The position numbers were made by a program, and so were the translations under genes. Positions 17,201-24,576 of a DNA stretch of 64,000 bases are shown one piece after another (position 1 is the stretch's first letter; each line of letters begins with the position of its first letter). Location of the stretch: assembly GCA_902495705.1 (NCBI GenBank), contig CABUXT010000005.1, forward strand, positions 1 through 64,000, given 5' to 3'. This stretch comes from an uncultured cyanobacterium (GTDB taxonomy: Bacteria; Cyanobacteriota; Vampirovibrionia; Gastranaerophilales; Gastranaerophilaceae). Under the pieces are notes generated by a model. That model was not told the DNA's origin. It saw only the letters and a list, made by a program, of their open reading frames with translations, and did not search any database.

Positions 17201-17826
17201 GAGTTTTTGAAAGAATCTTCTTTTTTGTCTTTAATTTGTTTTGCTTTTTTAGCTGTAGTGTTGTACGCTTCTACTTTTTGGTCGGTTGTTTCAATAGCTT
17301 TTTCTGATTTGATGATATTTTCTTGAGCTTTTTTTTGCAGGCTTGTTAATTGGTCGCTGTTTGATGTCGCATCTGTTGTTGCGCCATCATCTGTACCTGT
17401 TGCATCTGAAACTATTACGTAATCTGTAACGTCAGATTCTTGTTGAGCGTGTGCCCATTCTAAGATATTATCAGGGATTTGATATCCTTGATGTTCCATC
17501 TCAATAATTTCTTCATAAGAATACATTGCCCAATCTTTATCTGTGATGTCATATTGATTAGCGTTTCTTTGGTTTACTTCTCTATGAGCACGAAGTAATT
17601 CTTGGTATTTCAAACTTTTGGCATAATTTAGATAATATTCATCAGAATATTTGTCGCCGTTTTTTGCTTTTAATTCTTTTGCTGATTCAACGATTTCACT
17701 GCTGTAATTCTTTGCAAAATCTTCATCCATAGTGATTCCGGCAGTTGAATATTTACCTAATTCACTATGTGAGATTCCAAAATTGGAACGTTTTTGGCTT
17801 GTCGGTTTGTTTATTCTTGTTGACAT
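14221..17826 (-). CDS. large Gln/Thr/Asn-rich coiled-coil protein with two repeated modules
   Basis: A 1201-residue protein without a signal peptide. A ~170-residue N-terminal region is followed by long coiled coils (about 170-400). Two homologous modules follow: about 405-712 and 838-1100. Each runs AxNA-x-I/T-rich start, coiled coil with KTVEKES / KTIEKES, a second helical part, then a Gly/Ala-rich hydrophobic section (VGVGTYGKSFATTAIGNAM; VGAGTTGVGILHTNYGANM). Low-complexity Gln/Thr/Glu linkers separate them and a Lys-rich tail ends the protein. The hydrophobic sections might insert into a membrane. It may be a secreted effector or surface protein, but no family is recognised. Confidence 0.8.
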   Translation of the reverse strand: MSTRINKPTSQKRSNFGISHSELGKYSTAGITMDEDFAKNYSSEIVESAKELKAKNGDKYSDEYYLNYAKSLKYQELLRAHREVNQRNANQYDITDKDWAMYSYEEIIEMEHQGYQIPDNILEWAHAQQESDVTDYVIVSDATGTDDGATTDATSNSDQLTSLQKKAQENIIKSEKAIETTDQKVEAYNTTAKKAKQIKDKKEDSFKNSMNKIEDMATEWKKLDDKKKSGEKLSLTERLKYNSLSKKLDSSNGTMMKEIQADNSDLDDFLNSLDSLSADIKTNETLAQDTIKSGKDLSNLQKNYRQEELPAQTSGIKDDGMGPSLDELYQAKPQDIADTAIDKGNDLLEYVDEVTLEVESNATVDTAKFAQEYTELSEKTQEKVQNTMGEDQDDNNDKKQKQESYNVDLIFTAQNAAKAAITTIQSTANLNEKKNGVKNTDKKLATQLKKAQKDAKTVEKESSKAEQKHDDNVQKEEQLVNELENIQGKSLEGSTSEKVKNAIKSVNTQKQAQNNTTEMQNDLQNEGDGQIQAQVQAETQQTDKNEAEKLSVMEEIKAVDTDDTKVNDSVKKSLTKGLASNALSQKISNDLNKQNTELKSRNTNAHQVATNTVIVGVGTYGKSFATTAIGNAMVTTGFGLMSNLTTYGQGVRMVAGGTQLQIQGANEMRYGLAAVGIGTIGLAASDIASTVVSDSKESFKGALSLLKANKKSYQETAKAIGATVTTQSSETEQNNTNTDNKAEQNNQTTQQNETSVQNEIQDTETQPTQGTEQTSTDETQQSQGSEQTDTQNQTEEVPQVEVQDDNQNETVVQDETDSETQNSTTDKKKSDKKDYSVATEFSAKNAVSATSTTIRATQDLTTQNSDINKQTTTVESETKKSTNIVKTIEKESTKAQAEQRKNAEQTQTIVQQMSAAKAKMDNAQSTEEAESAQNETTELETENETLQNENSKETTDTEKSLIKNIQQLDVFKKTASELNKNITSHKKLSSDQSEASAKTILVGAGTTGVGILHTNYGANMIASGMALMASPFTHALGVLQVALGQATLAQGTMEITTGAVATDTGIVGTTVNALAKTLSSDATNSTKASLLQSKDSDKKVQNATKDLELSIKENDANTQQITNETNNEPANQNTDSEEDNADDTNLVSASVSTNANINNTTKTDDKEDRKLARFNSDSMIESKKKKKKVQAVSATFTNRKK

Positions 17827-17947
17827 TTCCTTTGTTCCTTTTGATTACACTCTATTGTTATCGGCTAAAATGGAGATAAACTTTAGTGATATTTGGCAAA
17901 TGTTACGTGATGTTTACATAGTTTTTGAGGGTGTAATTTAGCGGTTT

Positions 17948-17976
17948 TTGACATTTGGCTATGTTTGTAATATTCT
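17948..17976 (+). promoter_or_regulatory. sigma-70 promoter of TPR gene
   Basis: TTGACA at 17948-17953, a 17-bp spacer and TATTCT at 17971-17976. It predicts a ~40-nt leader before the ATG at 18022. Confidence 0.6.
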
Positions 17977-18021
17977 TAACATAACTTGTAAGGATTCACT
18001 GCAAGTTTTAGGTTTAAGGTT

Positions 18022-19230
18022 ATGAAAAAGACATTTTTAACAGCAATAATATTTGGACTTTTGATAAGTCAGGCGGCTTGTTCTTCTAATAGTGCTTTTG
18101 CGGCAAAATTGACAAGAAAGCAGAAAAAAGAGGCTACTTTGGTGAGTGCTGCTCAAGCAAGTTTTGATGAAAAACAGTATGATGTTGCAATTGAATATTA
18201 CACAAAGGCTATTGAATTAAATCCGCAAAATGCAGAATCTTACGCAAAGCGCGGTAATGCAAAGTTTTTGTTGGGACATTATAAAGATGCGGTAAAAGAT
18301 TATACAAAAGCGATTGAACTTGACCCAAATACCGAAAATGCATATTATAACCGTGGTATTGCAAAATCAGGTTTGAATGCTTATGAAGAAGTTGTTGAAG
18401 ATTACACAAAAGAAATTGAACGCAATCCTGAAAATATCAATGCATATTTAAACCGTGGAACAACAAAAGTTTTGTTGAAAAAATATGATGATGCGATTTC
18501 TGATTTTTCAAAAGTTATTGAATTAGATTCAAAAAATGAACTTGGGTATTACAACCGCGGAATTGCAAAGCGCAACAATGGTGATTACAAAGGTGCAATT
18601 GCGGATTATTCAAAAGTTATTGAACTGGATAATGAAAATGTTGATGCGTATAACAATCGCGGAGTTGCTAAGTTTTATTTGAAAGATTATAACGGCGCAA
18701 TTGCGGATTATTCAAAGGTTATCGAGTTAAACAAAAATTATAAAAGAGTTTATTGTAATCGCGGAATTGCAAAAATCGGTTTGAAAAAATACGAAGATGC
18801 AATTCTTGATTTTACAAAAGAAATTGAAATAAATCCGAAAAATGATTTGGCATATTACGAACGAGCAATTGCCGAATCTCGTTTGTCTCACAATGTTTCA
18901 GCGATTGATGATTTTTCAAAAGCTATTGAATTATCTCCAAAAAATGCGGATTATTATGCTGAGCGCGGAGCTTTAATCAGTCAAACAAATGGCGATTTAA
19001 AGCAGGCTGAACATGATTTAAACAAGGCGATTGAACTTGATGATACTGATGCGGATAAATATTTGACAAGAGCTGTGATTTTTTGCAAGTTGAAATTATA
19101 CTTGGCTGCAATTGATGATTTGAATATTGTTATCAAAAAAGAACCGCATAACACACAGGCTTACGATTTGCGCTCTTATGCAATAAAAACAATGAACGGT
19201 GAACAAGCACCTGCTAAAAAAGTCAGATAG
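18022..19230 (+). CDS. exported TPR-repeat protein
   Basis: A 402-residue protein with an N-terminal signal (MKKTFLTAIIFGLLISQAAC). The Cys could be a lipobox, but Gln at -3 is unusual; SNSAFA|AK offers a signal-peptidase-I site instead. From about residue 38 onward there are roughly ten 34-residue TPR units with the consensus A-x-x-D-Y-S/T-K-x-I-E-L-x-P-x-N and YYNRGIAK. Such TPR arrays bind protein partners, here outside the cytoplasm. The repeats are also visible in DNA as ~102-bp imperfect direct repeats. It is unlinked to a clear partner; pepA follows 68 bp later. Confidence 0.88.
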   Translation: MKKTFLTAIIFGLLISQAACSSNSAFAAKLTRKQKKEATLVSAAQASFDEKQYDVAIEYYTKAIELNPQNAESYAKRGNAKFLLGHYKDAVKDYTKAIELDPNTENAYYNRGIAKSGLNAYEEVVEDYTKEIERNPENINAYLNRGTTKVLLKKYDDAISDFSKVIELDSKNELGYYNRGIAKRNNGDYKGAIADYSKVIELDNENVDAYNNRGVAKFYLKDYNGAIADYSKVIELNKNYKRVYCNRGIAKIGLKKYEDAILDFTKEIEINPKNDLAYYERAIAESRLSHNVSAIDDFSKAIELSPKNADYYAERGALISQTNGDLKQAEHDLNKAIELDDTDADKYLTRAVIFCKLKLYLAAIDDLNIVIKKEPHNTQAYDLRSYAIKTMNGEQAPAKKVR

Positions 19231-19298
19231 TTCAACTATTAAAACTATTTTCTAAATTTGAATTAATGCTATAATGAACCCGAAAAGGAGAGTTTATT

Positions 19299-20696
19299 AT
19301 GGAAGTAAAAATTGTAGAAAATACGAAAGATATTTCATGTGACGTTTTAATCGTCAATAAATTTGAAGGTGAATTGACTTCAAACGCGTTAATCAATAAA
19401 TATGCACCTGATTCTTTTACAGGAAAAGCAGGTGAAGTTTTTGCAATCCACACAAGAGGAGATTTGCCTTCAACTTATGTTATGGCTGTAGGTTTTGGCG
19501 ATGAGCAAAAACTTGATAATAATATTATCAGAGAAAGCGTAATCAAGGCTGTAAAAAAATGTATTGAATTAAAAGCTGACAAAATCGCATTCAATATTGA
19601 TACAAATACAACTTTCGGTATCCCGACTATTATCGGTGCTGAAATCGCAAACTATCATTTTGACAAATACAAAACTAAAAAAGACCACAAAATTTCTGAA
19701 CTATATATTTCAAAAGTTACAAGTGATATCGAATTAGCTAAATATGTGGCTGAGGCAATGGAATTTACAAGAGATTTGGCTAACGAACCTGCCGCTTATG
19801 CTACCCCAACAAAGTTGGCACAGGTTGCTCAAGCTATTGAAGGTGTTCAAACTGAAGTATTTGATGAAGATAAAATCAGAGAAATGGGAATGGGTGCATA
19901 TTTGGCTGTTGCTCAAGGCAGTGTTGAACCACCTAAATTTATCCACATGAAATATGTTCCGCAAAATCCTAAAAAACGTATTGCAATTATCGGTAAAGGT
20001 TTGTGCTTTGATAGCGGTGGTTTAGATATCAAACCTGCATCATCAATGCTAACTATGCGTGATGATATGTCAGGTGCAGCTTGCGTTTTGGGTATTATGA
20101 GCATAATTAACAGACTTCATCCTGAAGTTGAAGTTCACGGTATCATTGCAGCTTGTGAAAATATGCCATCAGGCAGTTCTTATAAACCTGGGGATATTTT
20201 GACAGCTAAAAACGGCAAAACAATTGAGGTTGACAACACAGATGCAGAAGGTCGTTTAACTTTGGCAGATGCATTATGTTACGCTTGCGAACTTGGTGTT
20301 GATGAAGTTATTGATATCGCAACTTTGACAGGTGCTTGTATGGTTGCTTTAGGTAACGTTGCATCAGGTATTATGGGTAATGATGATGCGTTTGTTAAAG
20401 ATTTGATTAAAACAGGTTCTTATGCAGGTGAAAAATTCTGGGAAATGCCAATGTGGCAAGAATATCGTGACAATATGAACAGTGATGTTGCCGATATGAA
20501 AAATACGGGAACAAGAAACGGTGGAGCATCAGCTGCCGGCATGTTCTTGAAAGAATTTGTTACCGATAATGTAAAATGGGCTCACCTTGATGTTGCAGGT
20601 ACTGCATTTTTGGATAAACCGTTCAAAGGATTCTGCAAAGGTGCAACAGGTGTTGGTGTAAGAACTCTTATTCACTACATCCTTTGTCAAGGTTAG
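19299..20696 (+). CDS. pepA: leucyl aminopeptidase (M17)
   Basis: A 465-residue cytosol aminopeptidase. The N-terminal domain (1-150) is less conserved. The catalytic domain has GKGLCFDSGGLDIKP, MRDDMSGAACVLG and the family signature NTDAEGRLTLADALCYA (about 313-329), which supply the two-metal site and catalytic residues. It removes N-terminal amino acids from peptides as a hexamer in the cytoplasm. The RBS is AAGGAGA. A terminator follows the stop. Confidence 0.95.
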   Translation: MEVKIVENTKDISCDVLIVNKFEGELTSNALINKYAPDSFTGKAGEVFAIHTRGDLPSTYVMAVGFGDEQKLDNNIIRESVIKAVKKCIELKADKIAFNIDTNTTFGIPTIIGAEIANYHFDKYKTKKDHKISELYISKVTSDIELAKYVAEAMEFTRDLANEPAAYATPTKLAQVAQAIEGVQTEVFDEDKIREMGMGAYLAVAQGSVEPPKFIHMKYVPQNPKKRIAIIGKGLCFDSGGLDIKPASSMLTMRDDMSGAACVLGIMSIINRLHPEVEVHGIIAACENMPSGSSYKPGDILTAKNGKTIEVDNTDAEGRLTLADALCYACELGVDEVIDIATLTGACMVALGNVASGIMGNDDAFVKDLIKTGSYAGEKFWEMPMWQEYRDNMNSDVADMKNTGTRNGGASAAGMFLKEFVTDNVKWAHLDVAGTAFLDKPFKGFCKGATGVGVRTLIHYILCQG

Positions 20697-20718
20697 TTTA
20701 TTGTTGAAATTTAACATT

Positions 20719-20751
20719 GAAAAATGCTCAAGATTTTCTTGGGCATTTTTC
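20719..20751 (+). terminator. intrinsic terminator of pepA
   Basis: The stem AAAAATGCTCAAG / CTTGGGCATTTTT (one G-T pair) with a 5-nt loop and a T5 tail. Confidence 0.8.
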
Positions 20752-20799
20752 GTATATTTGGATGTGTAAAATTTTAGAAAAACTGATTATAATTCCGTT

Positions 20800-21507
20800 A
20801 TGATGGAAATTTTTAAAAATATTAAATACTTTTTCTTGTCATTAAAAGAAAAAGATTTGCAAAATAAATTAAAACATAGTACCAAACGTACTTACATAAA
20901 TAAAAAGACAAAACAGGTGCTTGGCAAAGGGGCAGATTTGACCCTCAATAGCGAAACTTTGAAAACTATTGAAGAAGTCAAAAATAATGTTACTGCAATT
21001 GTAAAAAAGACAAATTGTAATCCTGATGAGTTACTGGCTTATATAAAAGCTGCCAAAACTCCTGTTTATAAAATCAATAATGCTGATAAATTGTTGAATT
21101 TTATCAGGGAAGAAGAAGGACTAATTTGTGAAAAACGCGGATTTGAAGCTTTGTACTTGTCTTTAATTACAGGACAAGGAGTAAAATTTTCAACACAACC
21201 GATGTTTATATTGAGAGATGGTGTTATTGATAAATTTTATATGCTCCATAATTTTTATCGTTGGTATTCTTTAAAATCAGATTTGGCGGGGTTTGAACCT
21301 GATGTGCAAGCTTTATTTAAGCAGTTTTTATTTGATGATTCGGAAAACTTTATGAAAAGTTTATCAATGGAAAAAATAATTTCTCTAAAAGAGGCTATTG
21401 CGCGCGACCAAGAAGCAACAACCTTTGTACTCAATTATACAAAGGAAGTTGAAGGTTCTAAAAAGGTTCTTGATAAAATCAAAAACGATGGCGGGGCAAA
21501 TGTTTAA
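20800..21507 (+). CDS. hypothetical soluble protein
   Basis: A 235-residue protein that I do not recognise. It has a short hydrophobic N-terminus (IFKNIKYFFLSLK) then a basic stretch and an alpha/beta middle (CEKRGFEALYLSLITGQGVKF, PMFILRDGVIDKFY). A TATAAT box at 20788-20793 lies exactly six bases before the ATG and no Shine-Dalgarno is present, so the mRNA is probably leaderless. It converges on mnmA with only 7 bp between the stops. Confidence 0.7.
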   Translation: MMEIFKNIKYFFLSLKEKDLQNKLKHSTKRTYINKKTKQVLGKGADLTLNSETLKTIEEVKNNVTAIVKKTNCNPDELLAYIKAAKTPVYKINNADKLLNFIREEEGLICEKRGFEALYLSLITGQGVKFSTQPMFILRDGVIDKFYMLHNFYRWYSLKSDLAGFEPDVQALFKQFLFDDSENFMKSLSMEKIISLKEAIARDQEATTFVLNYTKEVEGSKKVLDKIKNDGGANV

Positions 21508-21514
21508 AGGGTCA

Positions 21515-22582
21515 TTATCTTACTTGGTCAATAACACCGCCACCTAGGACTATATCGTCATCATAAAATACGACAGACTGTCCGATTGCGATTGATTTTT
21601 GCAATTCATCAAAAACTACATCTACATTTTCACCGTTTGGAGTGATTGTGACAGGTGTAGGTTGTTGAGTTGAGCGAATTTTTGCGTATACTTTGCGTTC
21701 ATTTTCGAGTTTGTCAAATGCAATCCAGTTTAAGTTTACTGCTGTTAAGCCTTTTTTGAATGTCTTATCAGCAGGGCCGATTACGACTTCGTTTGTATCT
21801 TTTCTCAATTCTAAAACATACAACGGTTCAGTTGAAGATACGCCAATACCTTTTCTTTGACCGATTGTATAGTTCCAAATACCTTTGTGATGTCCAAGAA
21901 CTTTTCCATCTAAGTCAACGATATTGCCTGCTTTTTCTTTTACGCCTAACAGTTCGTTATAATCTCCGTCATAAAAATCTTGGCTGTCAGGTTTTTCTGC
22001 TACCTCTAAACCGTTAGCTTTGGCAATTTCACGGATTTGGTCTTTGGTGTAATTACCAAGCGGCAAGATAATATTTTTCAACTGCTCTTGTTTAAGTCTG
22101 TATAAAAAGTATGATTGGTCTTTGTGAGGTGCGACTCCGCGTTTTAGTAAAAATCTGCCGTCTTTTTCTTCTACTCTTGCGTAGTGACCTGTTGCAAATT
22201 TGTCAAACTCAATACCGTTTTCTTTTGCAATAAGTGGCAAAACTCCGAATTTTACAAGCGCATTACACCAAACACAAGGGTTCGGAGTTCTGCCTTGAAG
22301 GTATTCTGATTTAAAATTATCTAACACAATTTGCTCATACTGTTCAACACAATTGAAAACATGGTAAGGAATACCGATTTGAGCGGCGATTTTGCGAGCT
22401 TCTTCAATATCTTCTTTTTCGTCAGGTCCGTAACAAGCATTTTTGTGACCTGATTTAGCTGCCATTCCGTCTTTTCCCCAGATTGACATTGTTGCACCGA
22501 TAACTTCATGTCCTTGTTGTTTCAAAATCAGTGCCGCAACTGATGAATCCACTCCGCCTGATAATCCTACTAATATTTTCAT
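21515..22582 (-). CDS. mnmA: tRNA 2-thiouridine(34) synthase, variant
   Basis: A 355-residue MnmA/TrmU. The PP-loop is GLSGGVDSSVAA (7-18). GRTPNPCVWCN (97-107) carries the first catalytic Cys position (C106) and a further Cys (C103); ATGHYAR, HKDQSYFL and IGQRKGIG are also typical. It thiolates U34 of tRNA-Lys/Glu/Gln using ATP and persulphide sulphur. The second catalytic Cys of E. coli-type enzymes (DSxxICF) is missing: this protein reads PDSQDFYDGDY (198-208). C50 with C103 and C106 could instead form a three-Cys site. A possible DtxR-type operator overlaps its promoter region. Confidence 0.92.
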   Translation of the reverse strand: MKILVGLSGGVDSSVAALILKQQGHEVIGATMSIWGKDGMAAKSGHKNACYGPDEKEDIEEARKIAAQIGIPYHVFNCVEQYEQIVLDNFKSEYLQGRTPNPCVWCNALVKFGVLPLIAKENGIEFDKFATGHYARVEEKDGRFLLKRGVAPHKDQSYFLYRLKQEQLKNIILPLGNYTKDQIREIAKANGLEVAEKPDSQDFYDGDYNELLGVKEKAGNIVDLDGKVLGHHKGIWNYTIGQRKGIGVSSTEPLYVLELRKDTNEVVIGPADKTFKKGLTAVNLNWIAFDKLENERKVYAKIRSTQQPTPVTITPNGENVDVVFDELQKSIAIGQSVVFYDDDIVLGGGVIDQVR

Positions 22583-22610
22583 TATTATCCTTTCAAATTA
22601 TTATATGTCT

Positions 22611-22634
22611 AAAATTATTCGCTATACCTAAACA
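22611..22634. promoter_or_regulatory. candidate DtxR-type operator, copy 1
   Basis: TTATTCGCTATACCTAAA (22615-22632) and its flanks match 24541-24564 at all but three positions. The half sites TTCGCTA/TACCTAA are imperfectly symmetrical. It lies 29-52 bp upstream of the mnmA start and about 50 bp upstream of the -35 of the Cys-rich leader peptide, so it could control either. Confidence 0.5.
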
Positions 22635-22680
22635 ACTATATATAATTAAATTATAAAGATAAAAAATAATCAATAAAGTG

Positions 22681-22709
22681 TTGACAAATTTTATGTTCTT
22701 GTTTTAATA
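22681..22709 (+). promoter_or_regulatory. promoter of Cys-rich leader
   Basis: TTGACA at 22681-22686, a 17-bp spacer, and TTAATA at 22704-22709, predicting a start near 22716 and a very short 5' UTR. Confidence 0.6.
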
Positions 22710-22727
22710 AAACTATAAGGATACAAA

Positions 22728-22799
22728 ATGTTTAATCAATCTACTACAAAATTAAATAACTGCTGTTGTTGTAAGAACCGATGTTGGGACTTACGATAA
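22728..22799 (+). CDS. poly-cysteine leader peptide
   Basis: A 23-codon frame encoding MFNQSTTKLNNCCCCKNRCW followed by DLR. AAGGA lies six bases upstream and a consensus -35 is present. Four consecutive Cys codons, one more Cys and a Trp make it look like a regulatory leader whose translation senses Cys-tRNA. Its last third (22783-22790) can pair with the 5' arm of the terminator at 22833-22861. It might instead be a small metal-binding peptide. The downstream gene is a FxG membrane protein, not a cysteine-synthesis gene. Confidence 0.55.
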   Translation: MFNQSTTKLNNCCCCKNRCWDLR

Positions 22800-22832
22800 C
22801 CGTGTTATACAATTGTACACTATGATATATGA

Positions 22833-22869
22833 GTTCCCAACAAAGTTAATTTGTTGGGAACTTATTTTT
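22833..22869 (+). terminator. terminator of leader / attenuator
   Basis: A perfect 12-bp stem (22833-22844 with 22850-22861), a 5-nt loop and a T-rich tail. The 5' arm can alternatively pair with TGTTGGGA at 22782-22789 inside the leader-peptide frame (8 bp, extendable with a bulge). It lies 41 bp before the next gene. Confidence 0.85.
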
Positions 22870-22909
22870 TTACCCGAAATATGTAATAGATTTTAATTTG
22901 GAGATAGAA

Positions 22910-24502
22910 ATGATTGAAAATGTAAATAATTCAGCGGTATACAGACCGAATAAACCTGTGGCATTTCGTGGCGCATTGGATGGGATGGCAACAGGTGCGT
23001 TGAGATTTTTAGATACAAACCCTATGGCAAACGCTGTCGGAATCGACTTGTTTGCAATGGTTGGACCAAGAACATATATTGATACAAAAGAACGTAGCAA
23101 ATACGCAGGTGCTGAAACATTTTTCAGAGAATTTACAGGAACTTTGATTGTCTGCCTTTCTGCCAGTTATTTTGCAAAAGCAATTTCTCATATTGCAAAT
23201 AAATTTGTAAACCCTAAAACAAAAATAAATCCAAATACTTGGTTCTCTAATGATAGTTTGGCATTTTTGACAGATTCTTGGAACAAAACAAACAATACCA
23301 AAGGGTATGTTCATTCTATCTTAGATTCACTTTCAGGTCGCGACGGCAAGGATGTAAAATCATTGAAAAACATAGATTGGAACAATGTTGAGTGGGTCGA
23401 TGAGAAAAAATGGTCAAAATTTAGTTGGGATAATGGTGAATTTAAAAATATTCATGAAAAATTGAAGGATAAAAACTCTATTTCTGAAGTTTTAAGTCAA
23501 ATTATTGATAACAAAGAAATTTCAAAAAATGACAGCAAAAAACTTTTAAATATTATAGAGTTGCGCTTAACTAACGCTTTAGGGGCTGATAAAGTAACAG
23601 CAGGCGGGAAATTTTCAACTACTATGCACAATTTGTTGCGTGATACCGTAGATTTAGGCAAAGATGTTTTTGCAAACACTAAAATAAACACAGCAGAGGC
23701 GCTTGCAAAAATTGCTAAAATTAACAAAATAAAAAGTATTGGCGCATTGAGTTTGGCATCAGGTTTGGGATTAATAAATCAATACGTGAATAGAAAAATT
23801 ACTGAAAAACGCACAGGAACTCAAGGTTTTGTCGGTGATAGCGATTATCAAAACCAAATTAAAAACAAAAAATCTACAAAAGACAAAAGTGCAAAATTTA
23901 TGTTAGAAAAAGTTGTTGCAAGTTTAGGTATGGCAGCAATGGCAATTGCCGTTATGAAAATCAAATCCCCAAAAGACTTTTTGAAAAAACTTGAATTTAC
24001 AGGCCCTGTAACAAGTGGTAATGCGATAAAAACAGTGTACGCTTCAACTTTAATCGGAAGATTTTTGGCATCAGATAATAAGGATGAACTTGTAGAAACA
24101 ACAACAAGAGACTATTTAGGATTCTTGAACTGGCTTGTGTTTGGTGGTTTTGCAGCAAAAGGTGTTGCTAATTTGTTAGATAGAAAACGCGAAAACTTGT
24201 TTAATATTTCAGGCGAAACTAAAGGGGTAAGAAATTGGCTAAATAATCTTTCTCTAAAATCTCACAATGAAATTGCCGCAAAAGGTTCTAAATTTGCCAA
24301 ATCAAATATGTGGAAATTGAATGTCGCTCATGGTGCAGGGCTTGCATATTCAACAATTGCACTTGGTGTTTTGTTGCCAAAATTGAATATTTTGATAAAC
24401 AAAACTCGCAAAAAACATCGTGCACAACAAGCTCAAACCCAAACTCCACAACCGACTCAACAAATTTCTATGCAAGGTTTTATGAAAAGTGCAAAAGTCT
24501 AG
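22910..24502 (+). CDS. FxG-motif membrane-associated hypothetical protein
   Basis: A 530-residue protein from the ATG at 22910 (GGAG six bases upstream; the TTG at 22898 overlaps that RBS). VAFRG lies at residues 17-21. The first 110 residues contain TGALRFLDTNPMANAVGIDL, then a hydrophobic segment, and resemble the C-terminal half of the protein at 1542-2870. Further hydrophobic segments lie near 275-290, 335-350, 410-430 and 475-495. The C-terminus is Gln/Thr/Pro-rich. It is probably membrane-associated and lineage-specific; the function is unknown. A leader peptide and terminator upstream suggest attenuation. Confidence 0.75.
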   Translation: MIENVNNSAVYRPNKPVAFRGALDGMATGALRFLDTNPMANAVGIDLFAMVGPRTYIDTKERSKYAGAETFFREFTGTLIVCLSASYFAKAISHIANKFVNPKTKINPNTWFSNDSLAFLTDSWNKTNNTKGYVHSILDSLSGRDGKDVKSLKNIDWNNVEWVDEKKWSKFSWDNGEFKNIHEKLKDKNSISEVLSQIIDNKEISKNDSKKLLNIIELRLTNALGADKVTAGGKFSTTMHNLLRDTVDLGKDVFANTKINTAEALAKIAKINKIKSIGALSLASGLGLINQYVNRKITEKRTGTQGFVGDSDYQNQIKNKKSTKDKSAKFMLEKVVASLGMAAMAIAVMKIKSPKDFLKKLEFTGPVTSGNAIKTVYASTLIGRFLASDNKDELVETTTRDYLGFLNWLVFGGFAAKGVANLLDRKRENLFNISGETKGVRNWLNNLSLKSHNEIAAKGSKFAKSNMWKLNVAHGAGLAYSTIALGVLLPKLNILINKTRKKHRAQQAQTQTPQPTQQISMQGFMKSAKV

Positions 24503-24540
24503 TTAAAAATTCCACCTGATTCTTTTTTATGGTATAAAAT

Positions 24541-24564
24541 ATAATTATTCGATATACCTAAAAA
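24541..24564. promoter_or_regulatory. candidate DtxR-type operator, copy 2
   Basis: TTATTCGATATACCTAAA (24545-24562) overlaps the end of a TATAAT box (24540-24545) and abuts the RBS of the DtxR-family gene. The position suits autorepression. Near-identical to 22611-22634. Confidence 0.55.
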
Positions 24565-24576
24565 GGAGTCTGTGGG

